Shown one piece after another: positions 23,871 to 34,200 of a stretch of DNA of 64,000 nt. The notes below the pieces were generated by a model that saw nothing but the letters and a program-made list of their open reading frames with translations, was not told the DNA's origin and made no database searches. A program made the position numbers and the translations under genes. Numbering within the stretch: position 1 is the first letter of the stretch; every line of letters begins with the position of its first letter. This DNA comes from Galactobacter sp052108535 (GTDB lineage: Bacteria > Actinomycetota > Actinomycetes > Actinomycetales > Micrococcaceae), in NCBI GenBank assembly GCA_052108535.1, contig JBQDZM010000009.1, positions 18,811 through 82,810 of the forward strand, read 5' to 3'.

Positions 23871-25085
23871 GTGACCAACACCATCGGTCCCCGCCGCACC
23901 GCTCTCGCCTTGTTCGTCTTGGCCCTGGGTGGATTCGGTATCGGGTGCACCGAGTTCGCCTCCATGGGACTGCTCCCCCAGATCGGCGCGGAGCTGATCC
24001 CTGGGTTTACCAGTCATCCGGAGGCCTCCATCGCCCAGGCCGGACACCTCATCTCCGTCTACGCCCTCGGCGTGGTGGTGGGCGCCCCCACCCTCGCCGC
24101 CCTCACCTCCCGCATGTCGCGCTCCTCCCTGACCTTGTGGCTGCTGGTCTGGTTCGTCGTCGCGACCGCGGCCTCCGCCTGCATGCCCACCTTCGAGACC
24201 ACCTTGGCGATCCGTTTCCTGGCCGGTCTTCCGCACGGCGCCTACTTCGGTGTGGCCTCCCTGCTCGCGGCTCAACTCATGGGACCGGGACAACAGGGTA
24301 AGGGCATCGCCCTGGCCCTCTCCGGGCTGACCGTGGCCAATATCGTGGGCGTTCCCGCCGTGACGTGGTTGGGGCACACCTTCACCTGGCGCGTGGCCTA
24401 CCTCAGCGTCGCCATCATCTTCCTGGTGACCCTGGGCCTGGGTTACCTGGCGCTCCCCCGCCTCCCCGGCGATCCCACCCGCTCCGCGAAGTCGGAACTC
24501 ACGGCCTTCCGCAACGGGCAACTGTGGCTGCTGATCGCCATCGGCTGCATCGGCTTCGGCGGCTTCTTCGCCGTGTACTCGTACCTGTCAGAACTCGCGG
24601 GGCGGCTGACCCATCTGGACGAGAGCACCATCCCCTGGTTGTTGGCCGTGGTGGGTATCGGTATGACCCTCGGCAACGTGGTGGGCGGTCGGGTGTCCGA
24701 TGCCCACCCGGTGGGATCCTTGATGACCGGCTTCGGTTCCTACATGGGCGCACTGGTGCTCTTCAGCCTCACGGCGGCCAACCCCATCGGTCTCTTCATT
24801 TCGGCTGGACTGGTGGGCGCCACCTCATCTTTGCTGATGGTTCCCGTCCAGACGCGCCTCATTTCCGCCGCTGGCAAGTCTCCCCTCATGGGAGCCGCCA
24901 CCAATCACGCGGCCTTCAACGTCGGTAATTCCCTCGGCGCCGCACTGGGCGGTGCCGTCATCGCCGCCGGGTTCGGCTACCGAGCCCCCGGTTGGGTCGG
25001 AGTCACCCTGGCGGCACTCGGCTTCGCGGGACTGGTGGTCTCCTTGGTCTGGGAGCGCAAGACCGGACGGCTGATCCGCGACTGA
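23871..25085 (+). CDS. MFS exporter of the AraJ/Cmx type
   Basis: This 404-residue protein has twelve hydrophobic segments. The N-terminal signature ALGGFGIGCTEFASMGLLP is typical of the DHA1 sugar-efflux/chloramphenicol-efflux subfamily. The cytoplasmic loop after helix 2 (LTSRMSRSS) is the A-motif region, and RFLAGLPHGAYFG follows in helices 4-5. The group exports drugs, sugars or other small molecules by proton antiport; the substrate here is unknown. The GTG start at 23871 has no strong ribosome site. A terminator lies between it and the convergent SseB-like gene. Confidence 0.87.
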   Translation: MTNTIGPRRTALALFVLALGGFGIGCTEFASMGLLPQIGAELIPGFTSHPEASIAQAGHLISVYALGVVVGAPTLAALTSRMSRSSLTLWLLVWFVVATAASACMPTFETTLAIRFLAGLPHGAYFGVASLLAAQLMGPGQQGKGIALALSGLTVANIVGVPAVTWLGHTFTWRVAYLSVAIIFLVTLGLGYLALPRLPGDPTRSAKSELTAFRNGQLWLLIAIGCIGFGGFFAVYSYLSELAGRLTHLDESTIPWLLAVVGIGMTLGNVVGGRVSDAHPVGSLMTGFGSYMGALVLFSLTAANPIGLFISAGLVGATSSLLMVPVQTRLISAAGKSPLMGAATNHAAFNVGNSLGAALGGAVIAAGFGYRAPGWVGVTLAALGFAGLVVSLVWERKTGRLIRD

Positions 25086-25124
25086 GCGCGGGCCCGCCAC
25101 CTCAGCGGCCTCCCAATGCACGAC

Positions 25125-25154
25125 GACGGCGCCCAGCTTCCGCTCGGCGCCGTC
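25125..25154. terminator. Bidirectional terminator
   Basis: GACGGCGCC and GGCGCCGTC form a perfect 9-bp stem with a 12-base loop between the convergent MFS and SseB-like genes. Confidence 0.6.
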
Positions 25155-25230
25155 CGTGTCTGTGGTGGGGTGGGCGGCCGAAGGCCGTCGTTGGCCGTGG
25201 CCAGCCGCCGTCGACCACCTTTAGCCGCTG

Positions 25231-26445
25231 TCAGGCCGTACGGAAACTGACGGTCGCCAGTTCCTCGGGGCTGAACTCCACGAATCCGCCCGACGCACCG
25301 GGATCGATGCACAGGTACATGTCCTCGGCCAGGTTGGCCCGGATCCAGCTCAGCGGAATATCCGCTGCTGAACCTGACTCCTGATAGCGGAAGACCTCCA
25401 ACGCGGAGGAGAACAGGGCGAATTCGCGTTCCCCACCGGACTGACGGGTCACCAAGAGCGGGTAGGCCGGCTGACCCGGCTGCGCCTGGTACAGGTACAC
25501 GCCCGTGGCTTCCTCTGACACCAGGTACGCCAGCAGCGCCTGCCGGTTCCCGGAACGCACCAGGTGCTTGAGCTTGCCGTTACGGGAGAAGCCCACCACG
25601 AACTCGTCCGCGGTGGAGATCTCCACGCCGACCTCGACCGGGTCGATCACGATGGCCTGGGCGCCTGCTTCCGTTGCCAAGGTCAGCGCCTCGTCGCCGG
25701 TCATGGTGGTGAAACCGGCCTGGCTGCCGATGCGGTCTTGCCAGGCCTGCGCGCCCTGCCGTGAACTGTGCACGGGCACCACGGAGCGGCCCTGATTGTC
25801 GAAGCTGGCGGGCGCCCCGTCACCACGGACGGGAACCACGACCACGGAACCGTAGAGTTCACTCAGCAGCGCGGTCTTGGCATCGGGGTCACCCGAGGAC
25901 AACCAGGTTTGCACCGCAGAGCGCAACCAGGCGGCTGAGGCATCCACGGCCGAGCCGGCGGAATCTGCCGGGTCGGGTGCAGCGACCGGAGCGGCCTCCG
26001 CCGCTGCCGGGGCTGCCGGTGATGGCACCACTGCTGCCGGTGCTGCGGCTTCGGGTGCCGGCGCTGCGGGTGCCTCGATCACGACCTCCGGCTCCGGCTC
26101 CGGTTCGCTGCCCGGGCCGGCCACGATCTGGCCAGTAGCCGCGTCCCTGACCTGGCGCTGCCCGTCCTCGAGGGTGAGCACCTCGTAGTCACTGCCGACC
26201 GGGGCGTCGTAGACCTCCGCGATGATGGGGTCGAGTGCGGCAACCTGGTTGAAGTCCACGACCCGCAGGCGCGTGGTGTGGGCCACGTTCTCCTCGTCGT
26301 CGTCTGCGGCGTAGAAACGCCACCCGGAATCGGTGGGAATGGCGGAGGGAGTCCGCAGCATCCACCTGATACGTCCCGGTCCGCCGATCGCCGTGGCGGT
26401 CGCGATGCAACTGCCGGCGTTCTCGATCTGGGGTGTCTGACTCAC
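25231..26445 (-). CDS. DUF2185 (Imm33-like) and SseB-domain fusion protein
   Basis: The 404-residue soluble protein has three parts. Residues about 10-95 match DUF2185/Imm33 (DSGWRFYAADDDEE, then DFNQVAALDP and DAPVGSDYE). A Pro/Ala/Glu-rich linker covers about 110-185. The rest reads as two SseB-like modules: one with VVVVPVRGDG, VPVHSSRQGAQAW and IVIDPVEVGVEI, and one ending LCIDPGASGGFVEFSPEEL. SseB domains occur in type III and type VII secretion-associated and polymorphic-toxin immunity proteins. The GTG at 26445 follows a GAGG site. It lies 148 bases after the transglutaminase-like gene on the same strand and may be the last member of that cluster. The function is unknown. Confidence 0.75.
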   Translation of the reverse strand: MSQTPQIENAGSCIATATAIGGPGRIRWMLRTPSAIPTDSGWRFYAADDDEENVAHTTRLRVVDFNQVAALDPIIAEVYDAPVGSDYEVLTLEDGQRQVRDAATGQIVAGPGSEPEPEPEVVIEAPAAPAPEAAAPAAVVPSPAAPAAAEAAPVAAPDPADSAGSAVDASAAWLRSAVQTWLSSGDPDAKTALLSELYGSVVVVPVRGDGAPASFDNQGRSVVPVHSSRQGAQAWQDRIGSQAGFTTMTGDEALTLATEAGAQAIVIDPVEVGVEISTADEFVVGFSRNGKLKHLVRSGNRQALLAYLVSEEATGVYLYQAQPGQPAYPLLVTRQSGGEREFALFSSALEVFRYQESGSAADIPLSWIRANLAEDMYLCIDPGASGGFVEFSPEELATVSFRTA

Positions 26446-26593
26446 GTGGCCTCGATCTCATTGATGCTGAACGACTGCGGCCCTACGGCGCAGGCGTGGT
26501 GTGTTTTACCTGAGGCCAAGTATGCCAACACTGCCCCTGCTATGCATTACGTGTTCGCGGCGCGGCGGCGCAGGTTCGATTCCAGGCGCAGTG

Positions 26594-28927
26594 TCATTCC
26601 GGGGCACGACGTCGTTCTGGGGCGCGGCCGGCTCGTCGCGGCCGCGACCAGCGCGCGATGGAACGCCACGAGTAACGACGCCGCCAGCGGTCGCGCCGTC
26701 GCGCCGGGGCACCGCGCAGATGCGCGGCCGTGGAGAGGGTCTCCTGCCACACCTCGTCGATGTCCGCCCGGTCCGGGCGTTCGGGTGAGAAGGCAGCCCG
26801 GTCCATGCGTTGCGCGAGTCGGCGCGAGCGTGCAAGCAGCCCTTCACCGCGACCACCCGGCACGTCGTCCGGTTGCACGGCCGCAGCCACCTCACTCCGG
26901 GTGGCGGAAGGCGCCGGTGCGTGGCCGGCGTCAGCCACAGCATCGACGAGCTCGGACCAGGCCCCGCTCATGCGGCCCTGATTCCGATCAACGTGGCGGC
27001 GACGAACCCGTCGCACCCGCTTGATCAGCGCCGCCAACCACAGCGGCGACGTCAGGAGCAGCAGGACCAGCCCCACCCGCCAGGTCCACCACCAGATGCC
27101 GGCCAGGTGATCCCGCCACTCTTCGCGAGGCTGTTCCGTGGTGGGTTGGGAATTGTCGGCAGAGGGCGGGGTGGAATCCCGCAGATCCGGCGGATCCGGC
27201 GGGAGGACCGTCCGCGGCAGCGTCACGGAATCCTCCTCCGTCTTGCGCTGTTCCTCGACCGGCCGAGGTTCAGGATTGGGGTCGACGGCCACCCAGCCTC
27301 GCTTGGCGTCATCCACCTCCACCCAGGCCGTCAATTCGCTGCCGACCAGCACTCCGTCCGCGTCCTGGTCCACGAAACCCAAGACCACGCGAGAGGCGAA
27401 GCCCTGTTGCCTTGCCAGGATCGCGAAGGCGGCAGCGTACTGCTCCGCATCGCCGACCATCGGCTCCTCATCCACCAGCGCATCCAACCGTCCGGCCGAA
27501 TGCCCGGAGCGACTGAACACTTCCCCCTCATCCGCGTGGGAGACGTAACCGGCTTGCAGCAGCTCCAGCACCGCCTGGAGTTTCTCCCCAGGACTGTCCA
27601 GGTTCTGTGTGGCCCGGTCAGCTGCCGCGATCAGTGACTCCGGCAGCACCGGCAGCTGCGACTGGCTGACCTCACCGGGGCTGAGGGCCTCCAAACCGGC
27701 CGTTGCCGCACGGCTGCCTGGAACGACCCGCAGCGTGTAGTCCAGACCGGCGTCCACGCCACCGCGCACCAGAGCGGCGTCGCGAGTGCGGTCGTAGTAG
27801 AGCCGATCCCGCACGTCAGCAGTGATGTCGATGCTCTCCAAGGACCCCGCCAAGGGCAACCACGGGCTCAGTTCCCGCTCCACCATGACGTGAACGTCCT
27901 GCCGCTCCCCTTCTGGCCGCTGCACGGTGGAGGGCAGCCGGGTAAAGCCGTGGTCCCGGTCCGGAGCCACGCGGAAGGCCACCCCGTCGTAGTCATCCAG
28001 CACGGCCAGGCGCAGCATGGTTCCGGGGGATGCACCTGTGACGGTCGCGGCGGTGGCATCCGCCGTCTCACCTGTGACCCACGACCGGTAGGCCTGCAGG
28101 GGTGAGGACGTGCGGTCGGGCTCGTAGAAGGGTTCGTAGGCCTGCCGTGCCACGGTGCGCTCGGATCCTGGCAGCAGGGAACTCAGCCCGGCCGCCGCCA
28201 TGGAGCAGGCCAGGACGAACACTAGCGCCACCACGGCCCTGCGGATGGAGCCCCACCTCAGCCTGCGGGTGTGATCGCGATCCACTCCCCGGTCCGCCTG
28301 CCGCACCAGCTGCATCCAGGTCACGGCGACGAGGACCATACCGATCCCCACCAGGAGTTCATGGGCCCCGTGACGCGGGCCGAAGACGATGCCGTAGACC
28401 AAGAGGGCGGTCGCGGCGCCCACCCCGGGCCAGCGCACCCCACGGATGGAACCAGCGGCAGCGGCCCAACCACCCAGATAGGTCAGCAGGTACACCGGGA
28501 GAAGGACGTCGCCATACCGTCCCAGCGGAGGATCTAGGCTGATGACGTCCACCCATGAGGTGAGGCAGCCGAGCAGGAACTCTCCCAGCCCGGACGGGGT
28601 CGGAATCACGCCGGCCACGGTGGCCCCCGGAACCTCCGGTAACGCCGCAGGGACGCCAATCAGCAAACCCCACGCCACCGCCACCGGTACCTGGACAAAC
28701 CAGGGCAGGCGCGCCACATACATGCCCACTGCTGCGAGTGCGGCCGCGGCGAACCCGGCCGTGGCGGTCACCACGAGCCAGAGGTCGTGGTGCAGTGGCC
28801 AGGTGGTGGTGGCGGCAACGGCCATCATCAGTGCGCTGAAGATCAGATCACGGGTCAGCGTGGGGCGCGGTGCGGTGGCCCTGCGGCGGCCGCTCATGCG
28901 GCGCCTGCTCACGTCATGGCCGCTCAC
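26594..28927 (-). CDS. Transglutaminase-fold membrane protein (TgpA-like), probably inactive
   Basis: The protein has 777 residues. Six or seven hydrophobic segments lie in residues about 25-252 (TgpA_N region). A large extracellular part contains the transglutaminase core (about 430-555), one membrane helix follows (about 610-635), and the tail is basic and cytoplasmic. In active relatives the core has Cys, His and Asp. Here the Cys position reads VGDAEQYAAAFAILARQ (A494) and the His position reads LTAWVEV (T533), while Asp (VAVDPNP, D549) is kept. The fold is therefore clear but catalysis is unlikely. The GTG at 28927 overlaps the DUF58 stop as GTGA. MoxR-DUF58-TgpA trios are widespread; this one follows a giant surface protein. 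Confidence 0.88.
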   Translation of the reverse strand: MSGHDVSRRRMSGRRRATAPRPTLTRDLIFSALMMAVAATTTWPLHHDLWLVVTATAGFAAAALAAVGMYVARLPWFVQVPVAVAWGLLIGVPAALPEVPGATVAGVIPTPSGLGEFLLGCLTSWVDVISLDPPLGRYGDVLLPVYLLTYLGGWAAAAGSIRGVRWPGVGAATALLVYGIVFGPRHGAHELLVGIGMVLVAVTWMQLVRQADRGVDRDHTRRLRWGSIRRAVVALVFVLACSMAAAGLSSLLPGSERTVARQAYEPFYEPDRTSSPLQAYRSWVTGETADATAATVTGASPGTMLRLAVLDDYDGVAFRVAPDRDHGFTRLPSTVQRPEGERQDVHVMVERELSPWLPLAGSLESIDITADVRDRLYYDRTRDAALVRGGVDAGLDYTLRVVPGSRAATAGLEALSPGEVSQSQLPVLPESLIAAADRATQNLDSPGEKLQAVLELLQAGYVSHADEGEVFSRSGHSAGRLDALVDEEPMVGDAEQYAAAFAILARQQGFASRVVLGFVDQDADGVLVGSELTAWVEVDDAKRGWVAVDPNPEPRPVEEQRKTEEDSVTLPRTVLPPDPPDLRDSTPPSADNSQPTTEQPREEWRDHLAGIWWWTWRVGLVLLLLTSPLWLAALIKRVRRVRRRHVDRNQGRMSGAWSELVDAVADAGHAPAPSATRSEVAAAVQPDDVPGGRGEGLLARSRRLAQRMDRAAFSPERPDRADIDEVWQETLSTAAHLRGAPARRRDRWRRRYSWRSIARWSRPRRAGRAPERRRAPE

Positions 28928-30189
28928 GTCGTGGCCCCTCGGACCAGAGCGCGGGGAAGGTCCTCGAGATAGCCGATCCGCAGCACGTGAACTCCTGCGA
29001 CCTCACGTAATCCTGGGGTGGCCTCGGGGTCGCAGACGACGGCCACGGTGTGCACGCCGAGGCCAAAGCGCTGGGACCAACTGGTCACTTCCCGGATCCC
29101 CGGGGTGGACCCCACGATCAGGAAGACGATGGAAATGCCGGGGATCGTCGCGGCTGAGAGCGTGGCCAGAGCATCCACGCTCACGTCGGAGTCCCCCAGG
29201 GCCACGTCGCAGAGTCCGTCGAGTAACCGGCCCGCGCTGATGGACGGGATGGTCTCCGGCTCGCGGGCCTCCGCATGGCCGTTGACGTTGCGAACCGGTC
29301 CGGTCACCACGGTCAGATCGCGGCCGTCGCGCAAGGCACGCACGCCCAGTGACGCAGCCACGGAGACGCCGAGTTCGAACTCCTCGGAATCCTCCCAGGA
29401 GTCCTCGTCGCGACCGAAGGCCACCACGAGGTGAGAACGTCGGGTCTCCTCGAACTGCCGCACCATGAGCTCGCCCGTGCGCGCTGCTGCCTTCCAGGAG
29501 ATGTGGCGGCGGTCGTCGCCGGGACGGTACTCCCTCAGCGCGTGGAAGGAGAGGTCGGAGGCGGTGAGGTCAGACGTCGGCTGCCCCTCGAGGTCCCTCA
29601 CGAATCCGGTGGAGGTGGGGGGAAGCGCCACCGTCCGGGGGTGAACGTAGACCTCCTCCACGTCGGAGAACCGGGCCCGACGGCGGAACAATCCCACCGG
29701 GTCGCCGCGGACGGAGCGAACGGGACCGACGCGCACCACTCCGCGGGCCTCCGCGGGGATCGGCAGCTCCTGGGATTGTTCCTTGCCGGTGATGGGGAGG
29801 GCCACCGGTTCCCCGTCGATCTCCACCTCCACCTGAGTGTTCCAGGCGCGGAATCGCGACACGTCCTTGACGGTGATCGTGGCGGTCACAGGCCGCCCCA
29901 CCCTCGTTCGGGTGGCCGAGACGGCGATGGACACGTCGTAGCGCGGGTGACCCAGGAGGAAGAGCGCGGAGAAAGCGGAGACCAAAAGTGCCGTCCACCC
30001 GATCACCACGAGTTCCGTCCACCCCAGCGGGTAGCCCGCCCCCAGCCCCACCGCGGCCGCGGCCAGCATGCCCCAGCCGATGGGTGTGGTGGTCCGCCGG
30101 ATCAGTCCGGCCGCGCGCGCCACACCGGCACGGCCTCGACCGAACCCGCGTTCCGCGCCGAGGAACGTGGTGGAGTCCTCCGGCGTCAT
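28924..30189 (-). CDS. DUF58 protein, MoxR partner
   Basis: The 421-residue protein has two N-terminal membrane helices (about 35-80), a beta-rich domain with VGPVRSVRGDPVGLFRRR, and the DUF58 signature REYRPGDDRRHISWKAAARTG near 218-240. The C-terminal half has a von Willebrand A-like fold. DUF58 proteins work with MoxR AAA+ chaperones on metal insertion or complex assembly. Overlaps of four bases at both ends (ATGA with moxR, GTGA with the transglutaminase-like gene) indicate one translational unit. Confidence 0.92.
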   Translation of the reverse strand: MTPEDSTTFLGAERGFGRGRAGVARAAGLIRRTTTPIGWGMLAAAAVGLGAGYPLGWTELVVIGWTALLVSAFSALFLLGHPRYDVSIAVSATRTRVGRPVTATITVKDVSRFRAWNTQVEVEIDGEPVALPITGKEQSQELPIPAEARGVVRVGPVRSVRGDPVGLFRRRARFSDVEEVYVHPRTVALPPTSTGFVRDLEGQPTSDLTASDLSFHALREYRPGDDRRHISWKAAARTGELMVRQFEETRRSHLVVAFGRDEDSWEDSEEFELGVSVAASLGVRALRDGRDLTVVTGPVRNVNGHAEAREPETIPSISAGRLLDGLCDVALGDSDVSVDALATLSAATIPGISIVFLIVGSTPGIREVTSWSQRFGLGVHTVAVVCDPEATPGLREVAGVHVLRIGYLEDLPRALVRGATT

Positions 30190-31181
30190 GCCTGCCCTTG
30201 GACGGGTGGTTGCACGTCAAGGAGCACCCGACCGATCACACTGGTGGCGTCCACGCCGTCAAACTCCGCCTCAGGATTCAGCACCAACCGATGCGCCAGC
30301 ACCGAGGCGGCCAGGGTCTTCACGTCGTCTGGCACCACGTACCCGCGCCCGGTGACCAGCGCCCAGGTCGACGCACAGCGCACCAGTGCCAGCGCGCCGC
30401 GCACGGAGACGCCGAGGCGGACCTCCGGCGCCTGCCGCGTCGCCTCGACGAGCCGGGTGATGTAGTCAAGCACGGCGTCGTCCACGTGCACCTGTTTGGT
30501 CATACCCTGCAGTTCCCGCACTTGCCGGGTGTCCAGGACCGCATCCAGCTCCACGTTGTGGGAGCGCACGTGCGCCTTGCGCAGGATTTGTCTGGTGGTC
30601 GCCGCGTCCGGGTAGCCCAGGGAGGTCTTCATGAGGAACCGATCCAGCTGCGCTTCAGGCAACCGGTACGTCCCGGCCTGTTCCACCGGGTTCTGCGTCG
30701 CGATGACCATGAAGGGCTGTCCCACCCGGCGGGTGGTGCCGTCCACCGTCACCTGCGCCTCTTCCATGACCTCAAGCAGGGCGGACTGCGTCTTCGGGGA
30801 GGCCCGGTTGATCTCATCGGCCAGGACAATGTTGGCGAAGACCGGCCCAGGGTGGAACTCAAAGACTCCAGCGGCTTGGTCGTAGACGCTCATGCCGGTG
30901 ACATCCGCAGGCAACAGGTCCGGGGTGAACTGGATCCGCCCCACCGTCCCGTCCACGACCTGCGCCATGGCCCGGGCCAGCGACGTCTTCCCCGTTCCCG
31001 GGTAATCCTCCAACAGCAGATGCCCTCCGCTGACCAGGCAGGTCAGGGCCATCCGGATCACGTGCGTCTTGCCATAGAGCACCTGCTCCACGCCGCTGAC
31101 CATGGACTCGAAACCGGCGGAGAAGGACGTCACCTGCTCCTGGGTCAGCAGGGGCGCGCTGGTGACGGGTGAGCTCGTCAT
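30186..31181 (-). CDS. MoxR-family AAA+ ATPase
   Basis: This 331-residue ATPase has Walker A LLEDYPGTGKTSLARA near 53-68 and Walker B with sensor region VLADEINRASPKTQSALLEVMEE near 118-140. A C-terminal lid contains AHRLVLNPEAEFDG. MoxR proteins are cytoplasmic chaperone-like ATPases that remodel or activate partner complexes. It starts 39 bases after the giant surface protein gene and overlaps the DUF58 gene by four bases, so it probably assists assembly of the neighbouring membrane proteins (inference). Confidence 0.93.
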   Translation of the reverse strand: MTSSPVTSAPLLTQEQVTSFSAGFESMVSGVEQVLYGKTHVIRMALTCLVSGGHLLLEDYPGTGKTSLARAMAQVVDGTVGRIQFTPDLLPADVTGMSVYDQAAGVFEFHPGPVFANIVLADEINRASPKTQSALLEVMEEAQVTVDGTTRRVGQPFMVIATQNPVEQAGTYRLPEAQLDRFLMKTSLGYPDAATTRQILRKAHVRSHNVELDAVLDTRQVRELQGMTKQVHVDDAVLDYITRLVEATRQAPEVRLGVSVRGALALVRCASTWALVTGRGYVVPDDVKTLAASVLAHRLVLNPEAEFDGVDATSVIGRVLLDVQPPVQGQA

Positions 31182-31220
31182 GGTGTGTTCTCCGTGTCCT
31201 TGCTTGGTCTCGTCTTGGCG

Positions 31221-34200
31221 TTACTCATCCGAGGGTTCCGGCCCCTCGCACGTCACCCTGTCGTCATACCGGGTCACGGTGAACCCGTGCTTTGAGGATT
31301 CGGTCCACAGGTACACCTTCTCACCTGGTTCCCTGGCCTCCACAACAATGCGGCCATCCTTGACGTCCTCGAAGGAGGATGGTTCCTCCTTGGTGGAGTC
31401 GCTCCACCCGGCCCGCACCTGCGCGCCGTGAGCCGAGCTCACCCGAACCTCGGTCTCACCATCGGCGATGCACTGCTCTCCCTGCACCTCGACGTCCAGG
31501 CTCAGATCCACGGTACGTTTCGTCTGCGTCCCGAGTTTCTTGGGCGGGGAACAGAAACTCTTCTTCGCCGTGCGGCAATTCATGGCCCAGACCGTCACGG
31601 CCTCGTCGTTCTCACCGAAGGCCTGGTCCTTGCCACTGGGTGCCGAGTTCCACCGCCCGCTGCTGCTGTCCGGCGCCTCGTTGCTAAAGGCCACGAAGAA
31701 GTGCTTGGCGCTAGGGTTGCCTGCATCGATGCGGTAGTACGGCTGCCGCACGTGCTTGGTTTCGTCTTGTTTCTCGTCCTTCGTCCAGGTCGTACCGCCC
31801 GGGGCCCCCACCTTGGTGTCCACCTTCTCGGTGACCGCCTTGGTGCAGAAGAGCCCATTGCTGACCCGCACGGTAAACACCGGCTCCTTGCCGGGGTCCA
31901 GAGCGGTTTTCCAGGTGCTCCCGTCCACGTTGGACTTGAACCCGTCGGTGGAGCATGATCCTGCCGAGTCACCGCTGCGTTTGAGCGCGATGTGGGCCTG
32001 GGTCGAGGCACCGCGGCCGTCCGCCTTGAACTCGACCTCAGCGGTTTCTCCGTCCGCGCCCAACCCAGCCACGGCAGAGTCGATCCTCGGCGCGGCCACG
32101 GCCGTAGCATTGGCGGCGGCCGTCTCCGACGTCATCCGCTTGTTCTTGGCCACGACCACGAGTCGATATTCTTGCCCGGCGCGGATCCTGGAATCGGTGA
32201 TGTCCACGTTGGTGCCGGAGGGTTGGCGCACGATCCCGCCGTCCGGCAGGCCTGGGCCAATCAACTTCACGGTGTAGCCGGTCACGTCGCTCCCCCACGG
32301 TGCACTTGCGGGAGCCTTCCAGGAGGCCAAGAGCGTGGTCCCCGACCGGTCCTCGCGCGAGGGCTTCAGGGCGGGTTGGGTGGGCGCACCGGGTTGACGA
32401 TCCATCATCACGGACGCTGATGGCCGCGACCAGGGGCCGGCCCCGACGCCGTTGACGGCGCGCATCCGGAAGCTGTGGTCCACCCCGTAGGAGAGTCCCG
32501 TCACCCGGCAGGCGCGCGGCCCACCGGTGCAGGTCCCGACCTCTGATCCGTCGACTTGGTACTCATAACGCTGGATGGCCGAGCCGTTGGGTTCCGCGCC
32601 GGATACCGACAATTCCACGGCGGCGTCCTCGGGGTACCGGGTCACAGACGGCGCACCAGGGGCACCGGGCACGTCCTGCACAACGACCCGCACCAGGCCT
32701 TCTGCCCTCCTCGTCGCATCGCCGGTGGCGTCCTGCACCTGGTAAACCGCGGTGGCGGTTCCCGTCCGCGCGTCCTTGGCGGCGCCGACCCTGACCTTGG
32801 AACCGGCCTTGGAGATCTGCACCCCCTCCACAGCGGTGGCGGTCTCCACCCCGATCAATTCCAAGTTGCGCCCGGGGAACGGGGAGTCGTCATTGGCAAG
32901 GACGTTGACGTCCTTGGACTCACCACGGCGCAGCACGATCTCGTCGTCATGTGCCAGTGGCGGCGGCTTGGTTGAGGAGGTCACCGTGATCTCCATGGCG
33001 GCGGCGGAGGTTCGGCCTTCTGCGTCGGTCACGGTGACCTGCGCCTGGGTGGAGGTGCCTGGTTTGGCTCCCTTGGCTGCCGTGACCACCAGGGTATGCC
33101 CGGAGACCTGGGCGGACGCGACGCCAGCGTCGCCGCCGTTCACGGACCACGTCAGACCGGCGAAGCGTCCTTCCCCCTGCCCCGCAACGTCCGTGGATTC
33201 GCGGAGGTCGATGCGCGTGCTCTCCGCGGATTCCACCGAGACGTTGGCGCGCCGCATCACGGGCGCGGGATTCTTCTCCGGCTGAACCGTGATGGCCAGG
33301 ATCACCACGGAGGCGGTCCGGCCGTCGGTGATGGGGACACTGACAGCGGCGGGGCCCCAGTACCCTTCCGCGGAACGGAAACGCAGGTGTCTGCGGTCCA
33401 GTGGCTCCGCCGTCCCGTTCATCGCCAGCACCGAATCGGTGTTCACCAATCCCACGCTGCGGCCCTTGGCCGCGATCACCTGTTTGGACAGGTCGATGTC
33501 GAGGTCCTGACCTGTGGTGACCTTGAGGGCCGGAGCATCGTCGCGGAGCTCCGGTGGTGCCTCATCGATCCCGGGGACGGTGATGAAGGCGGTGGCCTCG
33601 GCGCCCTCGGCATCCGTCCGCGACACGGTGAACGGGATGATGCTGCGTTCTGCCTGCATCGAGACCACCACGCGGCCCTGCGCATCCACGCTGGCGTCCG
33701 ACCAGCCCTCCGGCAGGCTCACCTTCAGTCCGGACCGGTCGCCCTCGCTCAGGTGCGTGGAGGAGAGGACATCAACCGGAACGCTCTCGCGCCCGTCCAC
33801 TTGGCTCAGGGTCAAGGTCTGATCCTCGGGTTCCGGTGCGGCGGCCGGGGCATCGGCATTGATATCCAAAGTCAGCCAGGCGGTGGACTGGGCCCCACGG
33901 GCGTCCTCCACCGTGTAGAGGACGCTCACACTGCCCGCCGCATCCGGGGCCCGCACCTGGACGCGTTTCCCGTCGGTCTCGGCTTTCGCCTCCCCGGAGG
34001 GAACGGTGGCCGAGGTGATCCGCAGCCCCTTCCCGTATGAGTCGACGTCGTTGGCCAGGACGTCCAGATTCAGTTCGGAACCGGGGCGGGTGGTGACCAG
34101 GTCGTCGGCCGCATCCGGGCCGGGCACGGGCGCGTCCGGCCCCTGCACTCCGACCCGGATGGTGCCTACGGAGGAGGCACCGAGCGCGTCGGTGAGTCGG

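Noticed and set aside
26573..26583. GGTTCGATTCC, resembling a tRNA T-loop
   Set aside because: The flanking five bases (GCAGG and CCAGG) cannot form a T-stem and no acceptor, D or anticodon arm was found. It sits between the end of the transglutaminase-like gene and its neighbour.
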